Below, in pieces: positions 46,045 to 58,338 of a stretch of 64,000 nt of DNA. The DNA is from Heterobasidion occidentale. Its lineage: Eukaryota; Basidiomycota; Agaricomycetes; Russulales; Bondarzewiaceae. Under the pieces are notes generated by a model that saw nothing but the letters and a program-made list of their open reading frames with translations, searched no databases and was not told where the DNA came from. The stretch lies in assembly GCA_039111635.1 (NCBI GenBank), contig JBCAQO010000003.1, positions 3,534,001-3,598,000 of the forward strand, in the 5' to 3' direction. Made by a program: the position numbers and the translations under genes. The first letter of the stretch is position 1. The number at the start of each line of letters is the position of its first letter.

Positions 46045-49000
46045 CGCGGTCGCCTAGGAGATATGAGTCAAGGAGAAAAAACTACGCTGTGGGCGGTCTG
46101 TCTGCGTGAGGAGCGCGTTTTGACTTTGCCGGGCCATCGCTGTCCGGCTCGAGGCGCTCGCCGCACATTTAGCGCCCGCACGGGACCTTCGATATCCGAA
46201 ACAAGCGCCGGAAGCAAAAAGTGGCCAGGTTGTTGGTTAACTTTCCTATTACCAGATTCGATGTCGAAGGCGCACAACTTTCAGTTACATGGCGACTACA
46301 CGGTCCACAAAATTGGAGTCGTCGATCTCAGTGACACATCGGCAGCAGTCAATGGATTCCTGAGAAGTATCCGGCTCTTCTCGTACTGAACCAAGTACAT
46401 AAGTAAGAACGATTCACCTAAGGCTGTGTGCTGGGCGCTGAGCGCGATGAGCAAGTAGCCCTTTCGGCTGTAGATCAACAGGCGATAACAACATGTCGTA
46501 GTAGCACCGATTGCTGAGACATACGAAGACTCCTGAGTCCTGACAACCGCGAATTGACGTGGCCGGAGTCAGTGCGATGCATGTCGGCCTTGAGCTGCAC
46601 CTGAAGTTAAACTTCATAACCCCATTGCGACTGAGTTCTAAGATAGTCTTTGGTTGACTGATACAGGAGTCGTAACAAGGATCTTCATGTCCTCCGGTGG
46701 GGTTCGAATCGAAAGGCAAGGTTCCGAAACAAACAGAAAACTCACATATACGTTGACGCGGTCAAACTACAGTGTTTCGGTCACTGTACGTGTCAGGGGC
46801 AATAGAGAAGTGGGTGCCAGAGTAGACAAAAAACTTACCAGACGAGGTCAGAACGAAGAACGATGATGCAGCCCACTGACTAAACAGATACTGACTTGGG
46901 AGGCTGACGAATACCTATGATTACAACTCCTCTGCAGATGGAGGCTCGGGAATGGTGACGCGAGGTCGTCTTGGAGGTGATAGCGACCAGTCATGTTTTC
47001 TCAGGCGGGAACGCCGACGTTATGTACACGTTGACCAATGAAGGATATAAGAGGATATACGCCGGCGATGACAAGGCACAGAACTTGGGAATCGGCGGAA
47101 CGATGGGATATGACGAATAGAGTGACTGTCTGCAAGACAAATCGGCTGGTAAGCTGTTCGAGACCTCAGACTCACTTCAAAAAATTGCGACACTTTTGCT
47201 AGGAACTGGAGGATAACGCAATCGAAGTGCACCCGAGTGCACCACGCGTTTAGTGCACGGAGATGGCCATCAAACAGCCCAGTAAACAGCGGGGGCACTT
47301 GGTGCAGTGCCATCAACCGGCGGCTCGACAACGATGCGACGATGGCAACGGTGCAGACGAAGTTGTGAACGTCCAGAGTCAGTCCAGAGTCTCGTAGACT
47401 GTTGGCAGCGGCCGACGCCGTCGCAAAAAATCCTTTGAGTCGAACTCCGCACGCATCATTTGGACTCAGAATCCATCGAAATGGCAACTCAACCCCTATT
47501 GGGGTTACTACTCTCCTCTATTTCCAACGCTATCGTGCTGCACTGCTGCATTGCACTTGCATTGCACGACCGATGCTTGACCGATAATGTAAGTGCTCCG
47601 GATCGGATCAAACATGACAGATTTCACCGGAAATTACAGAGAAACTGACATACAGACGAGAGCCAAGGAGAGGGACTGACGAAGTACCTCAAAGTTCACC
47701 GAACGCCACTACTACGCCACTGGACGCCATGATGGAAATACCGCGTAGATAAGTAAATTGTGCAGCGATCCCCCCGCAGCGAGATCAGCACATCTGTGCG
47801 TTCCAGAGCCGTGGGGGGGATGTGGGTCAGCGCGTCAGAAATCGAGTATTACTCACTCTCGGCCGTAAGGAAAGACCTTGTGATGCACGACACGTCCAGT
47901 CCACAGCGTGCGGAGCCGTGAGATCAAGCAATCGCCCATGCTAACGCTATACTGATTATCAGGAGAGCTGGCCAGCGTTCGTTTGTACAGGGCGAGACGA
48001 TTGTGGGGAAAGTGACAGTCAGCATGACGCGTGTGCGAAATGAAGGGGAAAGACTGTAATAGATCGTCTCTCGTAAATGGAGAGGGTGACAGTCCGGACG
48101 AGCAACTTGGTTCCATTCAGATGTTGAAGCTCGGGACGTCGGGTACAATGGCAGTTAAGCTTTGCGAAATGATCGTAAACCGATCAAAACTTTAAGAGCG
48201 TGGCGAAAGTATGTTTACCAGATACTGCAAGTGTGTGTCCCAAAAGGGACAACCATGCGGCGAGTGGAAGAATATTGAGCACGACGAGGCGCATTTGGAC
48301 GACCATGGATTTTTCTGTCAATTAAACTTCGAGAAGCGGCCTTCGGTGGAGAAAATAGCATTCATACCTGCAAACATGCACCACGGCAGGAATCACCGCA
48401 CCACAATCATTTGGATAACGTAGCTGGGAACATATCGTAGCGTGTCGTGTTGTAATATCAGAAGGGAGGAGGGCGGTCGAGAACGGGCGGGGGCTTGGAA
48501 GAGCCTCTGAGAGTGGTTTTGATCTGCTCGCTTGTGCTGCCGGCCACCGCCGTCATCGTCGGGAACTGAGGTACACACTCGGACACCACGATGGCCTCCG
48601 ATCTGTTCGCGCCATAAAGCATCCAATTTACTACGACGCGTAGTGCAAATTGATGCTAGTACTGCAGACACTAGGATAGGTAGATACGGGCGTCTTTTTT
48701 TGGTTAGTTGATACATGATCAACGCATCGCCGCATCACCGTGTACGCTGCACAGCTGTCATAATTTAGTTTGAGCTTTAGTACCCACGGCAAGATATCTC
48801 GACTGATGGCGGCTAAGTGGTGAGGTTGTGCCATGCAGTGCTCGAAGTAAGGGTCGCGACGGCTCCTCACAGCCTGTGAATGATGACTTGACCAGCGGAT
48901 CTGAAGAGAAAAGAGACGAACGGGGATGAAACCAGTCGCAAGAGCTAGATCCTTTATCTGCGGTGCGAAGGTTATATGAACTTGTAGATCAGGGCCATCA

Positions 49001-49575
49001 GAATGCTGAACAGACGGCACTGATACATGCTACCTCCAGGATATGGAGAAAATGATGAACATCATGAGGGTAGATGGGAAAGGGTGTCACATGTTACTGT
49101 GACTTGCTGCAGCGTCTTTTCGATCCGAGTCGCCTCTCAGCGTTTATGCACCACTCCCCTCTGATTTGATTCATGGTTCCCGTTCCTGTCTCATTGTGGT
49201 TCTGTCGTTACGCCATGGCAAACGCGGTCTATTCAGTTGGCCGAATATAGTATATGCGGTACGGTCATTGATCGAGGCTTCGCAAGCCAACACCCAGGAG
49301 CAGGATGGATCGCAATATCTACGTATGTAAATTTCCTCACCGAATAGTTACGCAAGCACATCGGAGCGATTCCCTGTGCATGCTGATGATGCTTGTTCCA
49401 TATCCACGATCAATTCACATTAACATCCGACGGTGTACCGGACTTCTGACCTTATCCGAACTCAGACGCCCTCCAGGGACTCAAAAGGCCATTCTCATGT
49501 CAATTTAGCAACCATTTCCTTTAATACTTCGTGATCCCCCCTTCCTCCCTCCACGACCCCATCTCGCCTTTGCGA
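46045..49575. other. 3.5-kb gene-poor region
   Basis: The longest open frame is about 155 codons at 47020-47487 on the minus strand. It includes SLRDSGLTLDVHNFVCTVAI but has no ATG start or recognisable domain. Minus-strand frames at 48393-49020 show one hydrophobic stretch (YLPILVSAVLASICTT) that could be the end of a membrane protein. Nothing can be modelled with confidence. Confidence 0.35.
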
Positions 49576-51615
49576 CATGGCCGTTCCAATTTCTTTCACG
49601 GATGCCCTCTTAATTCTGGGCGGCCTTTGGCTCGCCAAACGTCTTCTTTCAAGAAACCAGCAGCTCCCCTCCCTCCGGGTCCCAAGGGTTTGCCTCTGGT
49701 AGGCAACGTTTTCGATATGCCCAAAACAAAGGAGCACCTCGAGTTTGCGAAATGGGGCCAAGAGTACAACAGTGAGTCTAAGCTTCATGTTCTATGTGGG
49801 GACCGTACTTAACGCGCCGTCGCAAGGCGACATCGTCTACGTCAAGGTGCTCGGACAGCCCATTGTCATCCTCAACAGCGCGAAGGTGACATTCGAGATG
49901 CTGGACAAGAAGAGCTCTCTGTATTCAGACCGGCCTGTTTTTCGTGTCGCGAGCGAGATGGTTGGGTGGAAAGACGTCCTCGTCCTCACACCCTATGGTG
50001 ATCGGTTCCGTGAGTCTCGTCGGCAGCTGCACCGTCTGATGGGCACGAAGGCCGGATGCGAGACCTTTGCGGATTTGATGGAGACGGAGGCACGGAAGTC
50101 GTTGAGACGTCTCCTAGCGAACCCGGATGATTTCAGACAGAACATTCGCAAGTAAGTCGCCGCGGTTATCATTGAGTATAATTTCATAGGGCTGAATTGG
50201 ATTTAGGACCGCTGGCGCTGTTATTTTGATGATCGCCTACGGCTACAAGACCAACGAAGACGAGGATCCCCTGATCAAGCTTGTTGACGTTGCCACGGAT
50301 CAGTTTTCCAAACTGACGGAGGCGGGCGGCCACATCATCGACGTTTTCCCTCTTCGTAAGTGGAGATGCTATCATCTGATGTCACCTGGCACTGACCTGC
50401 GTGCAGTTCGGTACATTCCTTCGTGGGTTCCTGGAATCAACTTCCACAAGACGATTGCTAAATGCAAGGCGACTTTGGAGGAGATGGCGAATGTGCCCCA
50501 CAATTTTGTGAAGCAACAAATGGTGAGTTTAGCTCCGTTCGACTCGAACAAATATCTCATCTAACCGCATGACTTCAGGCGAGGGCTCAGCTGTTCCTCG
50601 TTCACTTCAACCCGTCTCGAAGGCAAGATTCTTACACCACAGAGCAAGAGGATATTGTCAAATGGTCGGCAGCTTCTCTCTACAGTGGTGAGTTCATTGT
50701 AGCATTTGGGACTCGTCGTCTTGACTGATGCTATTTTGTAATCTAGGTGGTGCCGATAGCGTACGCCTCGCTTTCTTGTTTTGAAGCGACGCGTTCCTGA
50801 CACTTCTCTCGATTTAGACTGTCTCCGCGCTCTCCACGTTCTTCCTGGCGATGACACTTTATCCTGAGATCCAAAAGAGGCTCAGGCAGAAATTGATGCC
50901 GTCGTAGGCACAGACCGCCTACCTACCTTGGCTGACAGGCCACATCTGCCATATGTTGACGCCGTGATCAGTGAGACGCTTCGATGGGCTCCCGTTGGTC
51001 CTCTCAGTACGTATCTTGTTCTTGCCCAAAAGCGCCACTTTTTGACGCCGTGCTGTCAATCAAACCATATACAGGTGTAGCACACAGACTGCAGGAAGAC
51101 GACATCCATAACGGGTACTTTATCCCTAAGGGCTCCATCATCATTCCCAACGCTTGGTTCGTGTTTTACCGCCATACCGTTAGATTTTCGCTTAGCTTCT
51201 ATTTGATGCAGGGCGATGCTGCACGATCCCAAGACGTACAGAAATCCAGAGAAGTTTGATCCCGACCGCTTCCTCGATTTGGAAGGGTGGTCCCGCAGAG
51301 CAAGATCCCAGAGCTTATGGCTTTGGCTTTGGACGCCGGTGAGTATTCTTCCCCGCCCAGCTTCCCCTTCTGGACCCTCTAACGTGTTTCAATTCTAGCA
51401 TCTGCCCCGGTCTTGCTCTCGCCGACATGTCGATCTTCTCCAACGTTGCTGCGAATTTGGCAGCGTTCGACATCCGCACTGTTGTCGACAGCAACGGCAA
51501 GCCCGTCGAGGTCGTGCCGGAGTTCACAGACGGGACGATCAGTCACCCCGCGCCATTCAAGTGCAGCATCAAGCCTCGCTCGGCTCACGCAGAGCACCTC
51601 ATCTTCGCCGACTAA
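49576..51615 (+). pseudogene. Cytochrome P450 monooxygenase (frame-broken)
   Basis: The N-terminal anchor is MAVPISFTDALLILGGLWLA, followed by PLPPGPKGLPLVGN. Later motifs are the I-helix GGADSTVSALSTF, ExxR in ISETLRW, FDPDRF, and the haem-binding FGFGRRICPG, whose last part lies after an intron at about 51339-51400. At least eight introns of 50-65 bp are present; the stop is 51613-51615. The frame shifts by one base near 49652, 50879 and 51285; the last lies in a G run (GGAAGGGTGG). Class II fungal P450s sit in the ER membrane and oxidise small molecules with NADPH reductase. The sequence resembles the O-methylsterigmatocystin-oxidoreductase-like group that is expanded in agaricomycetes, but I cannot name a CYP family. 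Probably a pseudogene. Confidence 0.8.
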
Positions 51616-53787
51616 ACAACGGAAGCCACGACTGTATCTTGCGCATTGTTTTGCGTCTTATGCACGGCCTGTACATCGCTATTTATGGGGATCCCACTAA
51701 CACCCGCCCTAACCCCGTCTTTCATTTGTCACCTACTTTTTGTTGCGGTGAAGGCTCCCATAGATTTGGGACAGGGGCGCGCTCGCCTCGCACGCCGCCG
51801 GTTTAGAATACGACATTTATCTCTATACATGCTTGCTTGTATTTTTTACAACATCAGCTTATTATTCATTCGGACTGTGGCCGCTGGCTTCTCGGATTAT
51901 TATTTTGAGAAGATATTTTCTTCTCTGACCGAAACGATAGATACGATAAACCACGCGGGCAGTTGCTGATCTCATTGTAGAATTTAAACATCCAAGTGAA
52001 ACAGAGGTTGGAAAAACGGAGGATATTTTCGTGAATGAAGAAACGCTGAAACAGGTTACAGCAATGATGGACATGTTTTCAAACAGAGCAGCCGAAGTGG
52101 ACGATGAGAACCGGCCTCCACAGATGTGAGCACCCCATCTACATATCTTCACACAGGCACCGTCAACGGTCCAATCCCGCCACTCCCGTAAGAAACGAAG
52201 AAAACTAGGGACGAATAGCCTGCGTTCAACAACGCACGTGGCAAGCATACAATATGGCCCTCGGTGTCCTCGGAGTTAGCAGCCTGACCCCACGAGGGCT
52301 TGACGCATCACAGAAAACTCTGTAAAGAGACCTGCTCATCAGTTGAACCAGATGCTCTGAATATGCGTAGTGTTTGATTCTGAGTTGTCTATGTATTTCG
52401 AGTGAGGGAGATACAAGTCTCTGAACTTGAGCCTATTGTCCAAGCAGAACCAAACCAAACCATTTCCCTTCCTTGCTCCATCTTGCCAAACACTGGATTC
52501 AACAGAACCCAGCGACATCAAAACATCATCAAGCTCTGCTTTCCACTAAGAATGGCTCCTCAAACATCGCAGACGTCTATATGTGGGGATAAAATTAGAA
52601 TCCGACCTCACCACCATATCCACGAGTACTCGGTGCTGTTTTCACTGCCCGATGACGATCCAGTATCCTTCTCACTCCTCTGGCCACAAGCATGACGTGC
52701 CCAAACGCGTCGTGTCATATGGGAGGCTCATCTGCGTAGCTAGTTTCCATTCGCGGTCATTGAATAAAGACTCGATAACGCTAGTATGTACGTTTCCCTG
52801 ATTTCATCTCAATCTGGAATTCGGGCTACTCTGATGCGCTCGCACAGTCTACTGGAACTCGGGACTCGGACGGATGCTCTATGATACTAGGCTCGCCTCC
52901 TATGCGGCTTCTTGCCGGGCGTTGACCTCTTCCCCAAAACAGACACACATGTGGACGTCGAAGTTTCGATACTCTCGGTCATGGGACGATGAATTTCCGT
53001 GTGCGAGAGATATGCTTCGAAGTATCGTAAACCTGTGCCCTCAAGTCTTCGCATGCGACAAGCACTTTGCGGTGTCATTGAGAGCTAATTTTCAAACGAT
53101 GGACCATGGCGGACGAAAATCATACCAGCGAAATGCGTCGGCGCCAGAAGTTTGGCAGTATGTCATTGGTGCCAAATTTTCACGCTTCCTCCATTTGTTT
53201 TTTGCCCCCCGCTACTACGTCGTGCTCTATCCAGTTCTCGAAGTTAGACGCTCCGAATAAGCTTTTTTTTTCGGAGCTTGGACTAAGCATGGTTATGAAT
53301 TTTCCTCGGGATCAGTTCGATGAACATAGCTATCTCCGTTTGCTGCAAGGTGAGTCGGAATTCCGATCCCATTCCGTACAATTGATCGATCGCTCTATCC
53401 GCGAGGACCATCGCCATCCATAGCTGGGCATCCTTCACCAAGCCAAGAAGTCAACTTGCGGTCTTCGGTGCATGTCGTGCCTCATGTCCAGGTCGTATCA
53501 AACTCCGTCGACTTCATCACCAGCATGAGGTTGGTTGACGCTTGTCCATCTGATTCGCCAGCGCTCTTGGTCGAATATACTTCTCGTGACTGCATTGTCC
53601 CTATATGGGCACATATATAAACAAGATCGCCCATCGTGCAAGGCATGTTGCGTTTCTATGTGCTGCGACCCTATACTTTGAGTGACTCTCCCTTGCAAAC
53701 GCATTCCCCCCAAGCTTTCTCCAAAGAGCTCATCTTGATTGATCACATTGACTGGCTTCATTTCCCTTCACTCGTCACTTTGTACAG
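51616..53787. other. Gene-poor region with possible relic
   Basis: Between the P450 and the next gene only short frames occur. Plus-strand frames at about 52874-53420 (for example ARDMLRSIVNLCPQVFACDK and FPRDQFDEHSYLRLLQGES) have coding-like composition but are out of frame with each other. They may be an F-box-type relic. Confidence 0.3.
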
Positions 53788-55204
53788 ATGAGGTTGATCA
53801 TACCAATCGCACTCGGCGTATTCTGTCTCAGAGGTCGTTATGTCTGGGCGCTGCCTATCACGGACGTCATGCGACGTTCATCCTCTTCTTGTGATGATCT
53901 ACATCACTGCAGAACGATATGGAGCATCATCTGGAGTTGCGTGGCAACCATATTTTCATGCACTTGGGTTGCTCTTCATCCGAATATACCAGGCTTGAAT
54001 GAGACCTTCTTTGATGTGTTCAAGCGGCGAGCACAACTTATGCTCCTGACGTTCCTTGCACCGGAGCTTATCATCATGTGGGCGATGCGTCAGTGGTTCG
54101 TCGCCTCTAGATTAGCTCAAGAACATGATAGTGCGTTTTACTTATCTGTTTCGGCGTGTATATTCTGACCACATTCTCACGCCTGTAGGAGAACACTGGA
54201 CACAGACACATGGCTTCTTTGCCCTCATGGGGGGTTTCGTCCTCTATGACAATGAGCAAACGTTCCACGTTCTAGGGCCGGGGGATCTTGTTGATGAGAA
54301 TCTTTTATTTCCGGACGTCGACGAGGCCGACATCAAGGACAGGAGTAAAGGCGACATGATGACCAAAGGGCTCGTGTTGCTTCAGACTGGCTGGTTCATC
54401 GTCCAATGCATCGCACGCGGGGTTGAGCGGTTACCTCTCACAGAGCTCGAACTCGTGACGCTCGCTTTCGCAGCGCTTAACCTCACGACCTATGCGTTCT
54501 GGTGGAATAAGCCGCTCAACGTCCAGCGTCCTATCGCTGTTCTGCGTCACCAGGGGACATGGGAGGGGAGCGTGGCCGCGACTGGAGGTAAAGAAAGTGG
54601 CCAAGATGCAGAGGTACAGACGCAGGGGACTGGAAGCCAAACGCGATGGGACAAGTTGACGTATTTCATGATCCAGACACCTATTCGCAAGTTGGACGAC
54701 CTCGTCATTCGTATAGGTGGCACTGAGGAGACCGACCACCTCCGGGACTGCTTGAGAGTGCCCACATTCTATGCTGGAGACCTCAAAAGGTACAATCACT
54801 CGGATGGCAATCGCAATGTTGACAAGAACATAGTCCCGCGGCGCATTAGTTTCCTCATAGCAGGGGTCGCAGTGGTGTTTGGATCCATCCACTGCATCGC
54901 ATGGCAGTTCAGCTTCTCGTCCCACGAAGTCCAGCGGCTGTGGCGTGTTTCCTCTATTGTTCTCATATGTGTCCCGATCGTTCACTTGCTGCGATACCTG
55001 CTCATCGACCCTATGGACCGCTTGGCGGAGTGGTGGTTTCCGTTCAAGCTATTACAGTGGGTTTTTGTTTTCGTTTCTTGCACTACGGCTTTGTACGTCA
55101 TTGCTCGGGTTATGCTCCTGGTCATTGCGTTGATGTCTTTGAACACATTGCCTCCGGGAGCATACCAGACAGTCCATTGGACTACGTTCATACCACACAT
55201 ATGA
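53788..55204 (+). CDS. Signal-peptide membrane protein, family copy 2 (intact)
   Basis: Exons 53788-54130 and 54189-55204 give 452 residues without a break. A signal peptide (MRLIIPIALGVFCLRGRYVW) precedes SSCDDLHHCRTIWSIIWSC and a first hydrophobic span (TIFSCTWVALHPNIP). Then come APELIIMWAMRQWF, HGFFALMGGFVLYDN, DRSKGDMMTKGL, ELELVTLAFAALNLTTYAFW and a variable acidic linker. Three C-terminal hydrophobic spans follow (FLIAGVAVVFGSIHCIAW, RVSSIVLICVPIVHLLRY, FVFVSCTTALYVIARVML). It ends WTTFIPHI. The intron position matches copy 1. The gene lies tail to tail with copy 3, 220 bp apart. Function unknown; likely in the secretory or plasma membrane. Confidence 0.8.
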
Positions 55205-55423
55205 TTCTAGCTCCGAGAACCCCTCTTCCGCTATTGAGCCCACCACGAGAGTAGTATTTGTGCATTTATCTTGTTCTTTTCTGTATCGATTTCATGGCCT
55301 CTTTGATATGTTTAAAAACTTATCCAAAGTATGAGGAATAAAATAAATTTATGGGCCCTATAAATAAAAGTGAGAACACAAAACGAGGCTCAGGAGAGCG
55401 AAAATCGAAAAGCGGGAAAGTCA

Positions 55424-56768
55424 TTAGAGGTGCGGGATGTAAGTAGTCCAATTTATAGTATCGTACGATCCTGGAGAGAGCGACCGCAAAGAAGCAAACG
55501 ATTGGATTATCAATGTGAAACGAGCGAGGGCATAAAGAACAGATGTGGCGGGGACAACATAAACGCTCATCCGCTGCAAGATTTTGCTAAGGGAATCTAT
55601 ATGTAACAAAAATGCCATACCAGATGAACGCGGGCACACCTATAAGGACGGCAGAGGAGACACGCCATAATAATAGCTCTGTGTCAGACGTGAATACAGA
55701 CGACCAGGCAATGCAGTGAACGGCTCCAAACACCATGGCGACACATCCAATGAAATTGTAGATGGTTGTATCCTCCTGAGGGGTAGTCTCTCCAGCGAAC
55801 AAGGTGCGCACTCTGGAGCTGTTTGGCTTCACAAGACTGAAGGTCCCGTCGGTTTCGCACACTGGATGGGCAATGAAGGTGACGAGGTCGTCTATCATGG
55901 ATATTCCATACTTTCGGGAGTATGGTCTTTTGGAGGATCCCGTTTTTCCGCGAGCTCTTGCTCGCCTCCAGGATAAGTATCGCCGAGTGGTCACATCTTG
56001 ACTGGCACGGGTAAGCGGACGTCGAGGGGCTTCTGCCACCAGAACGCGCGCGAGGGCATGGTCAAGATGGCAAATGCCAGAGTCACGACCTCGAGTTCGG
56101 TGAGCGGGAGATGCTCCACTGTCCGCACAATGCACTGGAGCACGAACCAGCTCAGCTGGAGAGTCGCCAGAGCTTTGGCTAACGTGTCGCCCTTGCTCTT
56201 GTCGTCAATCTGATCTTCAGTGACAGTGGGGAAGTCAATTGCCCCAATTGTGAGCAGATCGTTGAAGTCTTGTGGTCCGAGAGTAGACGAGGTATTCCCA
56301 TGAGACAGCACGAATCCTCCCATGCCAGCGAAAAATCCATGGGTAAGTGTCCAACCACGATCTTTCAAAATAATAGCGTTGGTACAGATTTCATCGTGCG
56401 TTTAGAAAGAAAGATGGAAGGATACCTTGGTACCGCTTCGCTAAATCTCGTGCGACATACCACTGGCGCATCGCCCACAGGATTACAAGCTCCGGTGCGA
56501 TTAAAGCGAGCACCATAAGCTTCACCCGCCGAAAAGAGATGATCCACCATTTATCGTCGATGGCGGGGACGTTAGGATGGAGAGCCACCCAGGTGCACGA
56601 GAATATAGTCACCATGCAGCTCGTGACGATGTCCCACAACGTTCTGCAATTGTGCACGTCGTTACAGGAAGGTGGAGAAGGGGTCCCGATGCTTGGTGTA
56701 GGCAGTGCTCGCGCACTGGGCATTCCGAGGTAGTAAAAGGAGATGATGAGTGGTATGGCCAGTCTCAT
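55424..56768 (-). pseudogene. Signal-peptide membrane protein, family copy 3 (frame-broken)
   Basis: The minus-strand ATG at 56768 (MRLAIPLIISFYYLGMPSAR) aligns with the start of copy 2. SCNDVHNCRTLWDIVTSC, APELVILWAMRQWYVARDL, HGFFAGMGGFVL and DKSKGDTLAKAL follow. The intron lies at the same place as in the other copies (about 56417-56365). The frame breaks in the variable linker near 56000-55920. It breaks again in a T run near 55610, before the last segment, which ends NWTTYIPHL. The upstream in-frame ATGs up to 56807 were not chosen because they precede the signal peptide. The product would be truncated after about two thirds. Confidence 0.7.
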
Positions 56769-58338
56769 GGACAGACTTGAGCGACATTGGTTCACGGGAG
56801 ACATCATACGGGGTCGAAGAGTGTACGCTGCAGAAATATTTGAGGAATAAACTGTACTTTAAAGTCGCAAGCCCCGTGTACAGCACGTTGACGGAGGAAG
56901 TTGTTACTGAGGTAGATGTGAAGAAAGGGAACAACGAACCAACCAAAACTGGAACGCAGTCAACGGATGCACTTGATGACACCCACAATACACTGCGTAG
57001 ATGCCGATCTCGCTTCCGCTGTGGCTGAGCGATCGACAGGCTGTGGGCGCATGGAATCAACAATGACTGAAGGTCAAGAAACGCCGCCTGATCCCCTCAC
57101 GCGTTGTGCAGGCACTTCGCGCGGGGCTTTCATGTATCTCAGGTAAAGACCGCGGCAGCCTTTTCCGAAACAGTGTAACCAAATACTCACGGTATCCTAG
57201 TGATCGAGACATAGCGAGGAGGAGTGTGCTCGTTCTTCGCTCTCCCCGTCGCAAATTGCAGAAAAGTTTCTTGACTGCGCTAGGGGGCTGTCCTAAGATG
57301 ACTACAGCTGCTGTGTGACCGAAGCTAGAGATCTCAAAGAGGGAAAATTATGCAAGTATCGCATGTCAAATATGACGCCTATGAAATTTAAATCAGTCTG
57401 ATCCTGGTTCAGTCACGCTGTGGATGATGCGAGGTCTTTCGGTAGCACTTACGAGTCACAATCATACGAAGGTGTGATAGACGCTTTACGTCCACCATTC
57501 TCAGAAGTTGCGAGATGACGGTCGGTGCTTTCAACCAAATGACCACACACATACTTGGCCGACAGGCGCAAACGTGAATGCAGACACGTTCGTTCGAGAA
57601 GCTCCTCCGTGAAGTTCGATCCCTACGGATTATTTTTAAATCGAGAAGTTCTATGAGACTACCCCAGCTCAAGTCTTGCGGTTCAGCTTGAACACGTTGA
57701 ATTCGACGATGACGGGCCCAGTGGAGGCTACTTCAGAAGAGAGGCATTACATAATAGGCGAGGCGCGACGTTCGGCAAGTGCCGGCGGTGCACGCCCAAC
57801 GGGAGGCCACATCAGAAATACGACGCTCCAGGTCGCACAAAGTCTCGTCTTTCCCCCTCCTTTCACCATGTTCTACGTGTGCAAGCAACGCCTAACGAGA
57901 CATCTGCCTTTCCCCCCCCTTCTCAGTTTTGTTTTTTGTTTCCAAGAACGCGAAAGATGGAGATCCCTTGTTAGTGTTCGCACTGTGAGGCTGCTCAGGA
58001 GCATCATGCGAACATGGGTCGGTCCGTGAGGTGCGATTTGGAGGGGACAACGGCGGGGACGAGGATGGGTGGCTGCGCCGAGGTGCGGATGAGTGGGATG
58101 TGACCTCATCCGTGACATGAGTGACGCCACATCACCTGATGGCGTCACAGCGGCTGTCACCCCTCCTCTCGTTTGATTCTTCTCCTCCATTCACAACAAT
58201 TTCGCTGCTAACACCCACTCTTCGTCTTCAAAGCAGGTCTCGATATTCACCAGATAAAACAGGAGGTGTTGGCCATCATCAAAGCATACATAGTCGCAGG
58301 CATCGGCTGTCTCGGCTGGTTTTGCTTTGTCTAATTCT
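56769..58338. other. 1.6-kb gene-free region
   Basis: No supported exon. The right end is pyrimidine-rich (58150-58250), as is common just upstream of fungal start sites, and leads into the AAA-bromodomain gene. Confidence 0.45.

Noticed and set aside
46680..46720. GGTTCGAATC, a tRNA B-box-like word
   Set aside because: No matching A box, acceptor stem or cloverleaf can be drawn around it.
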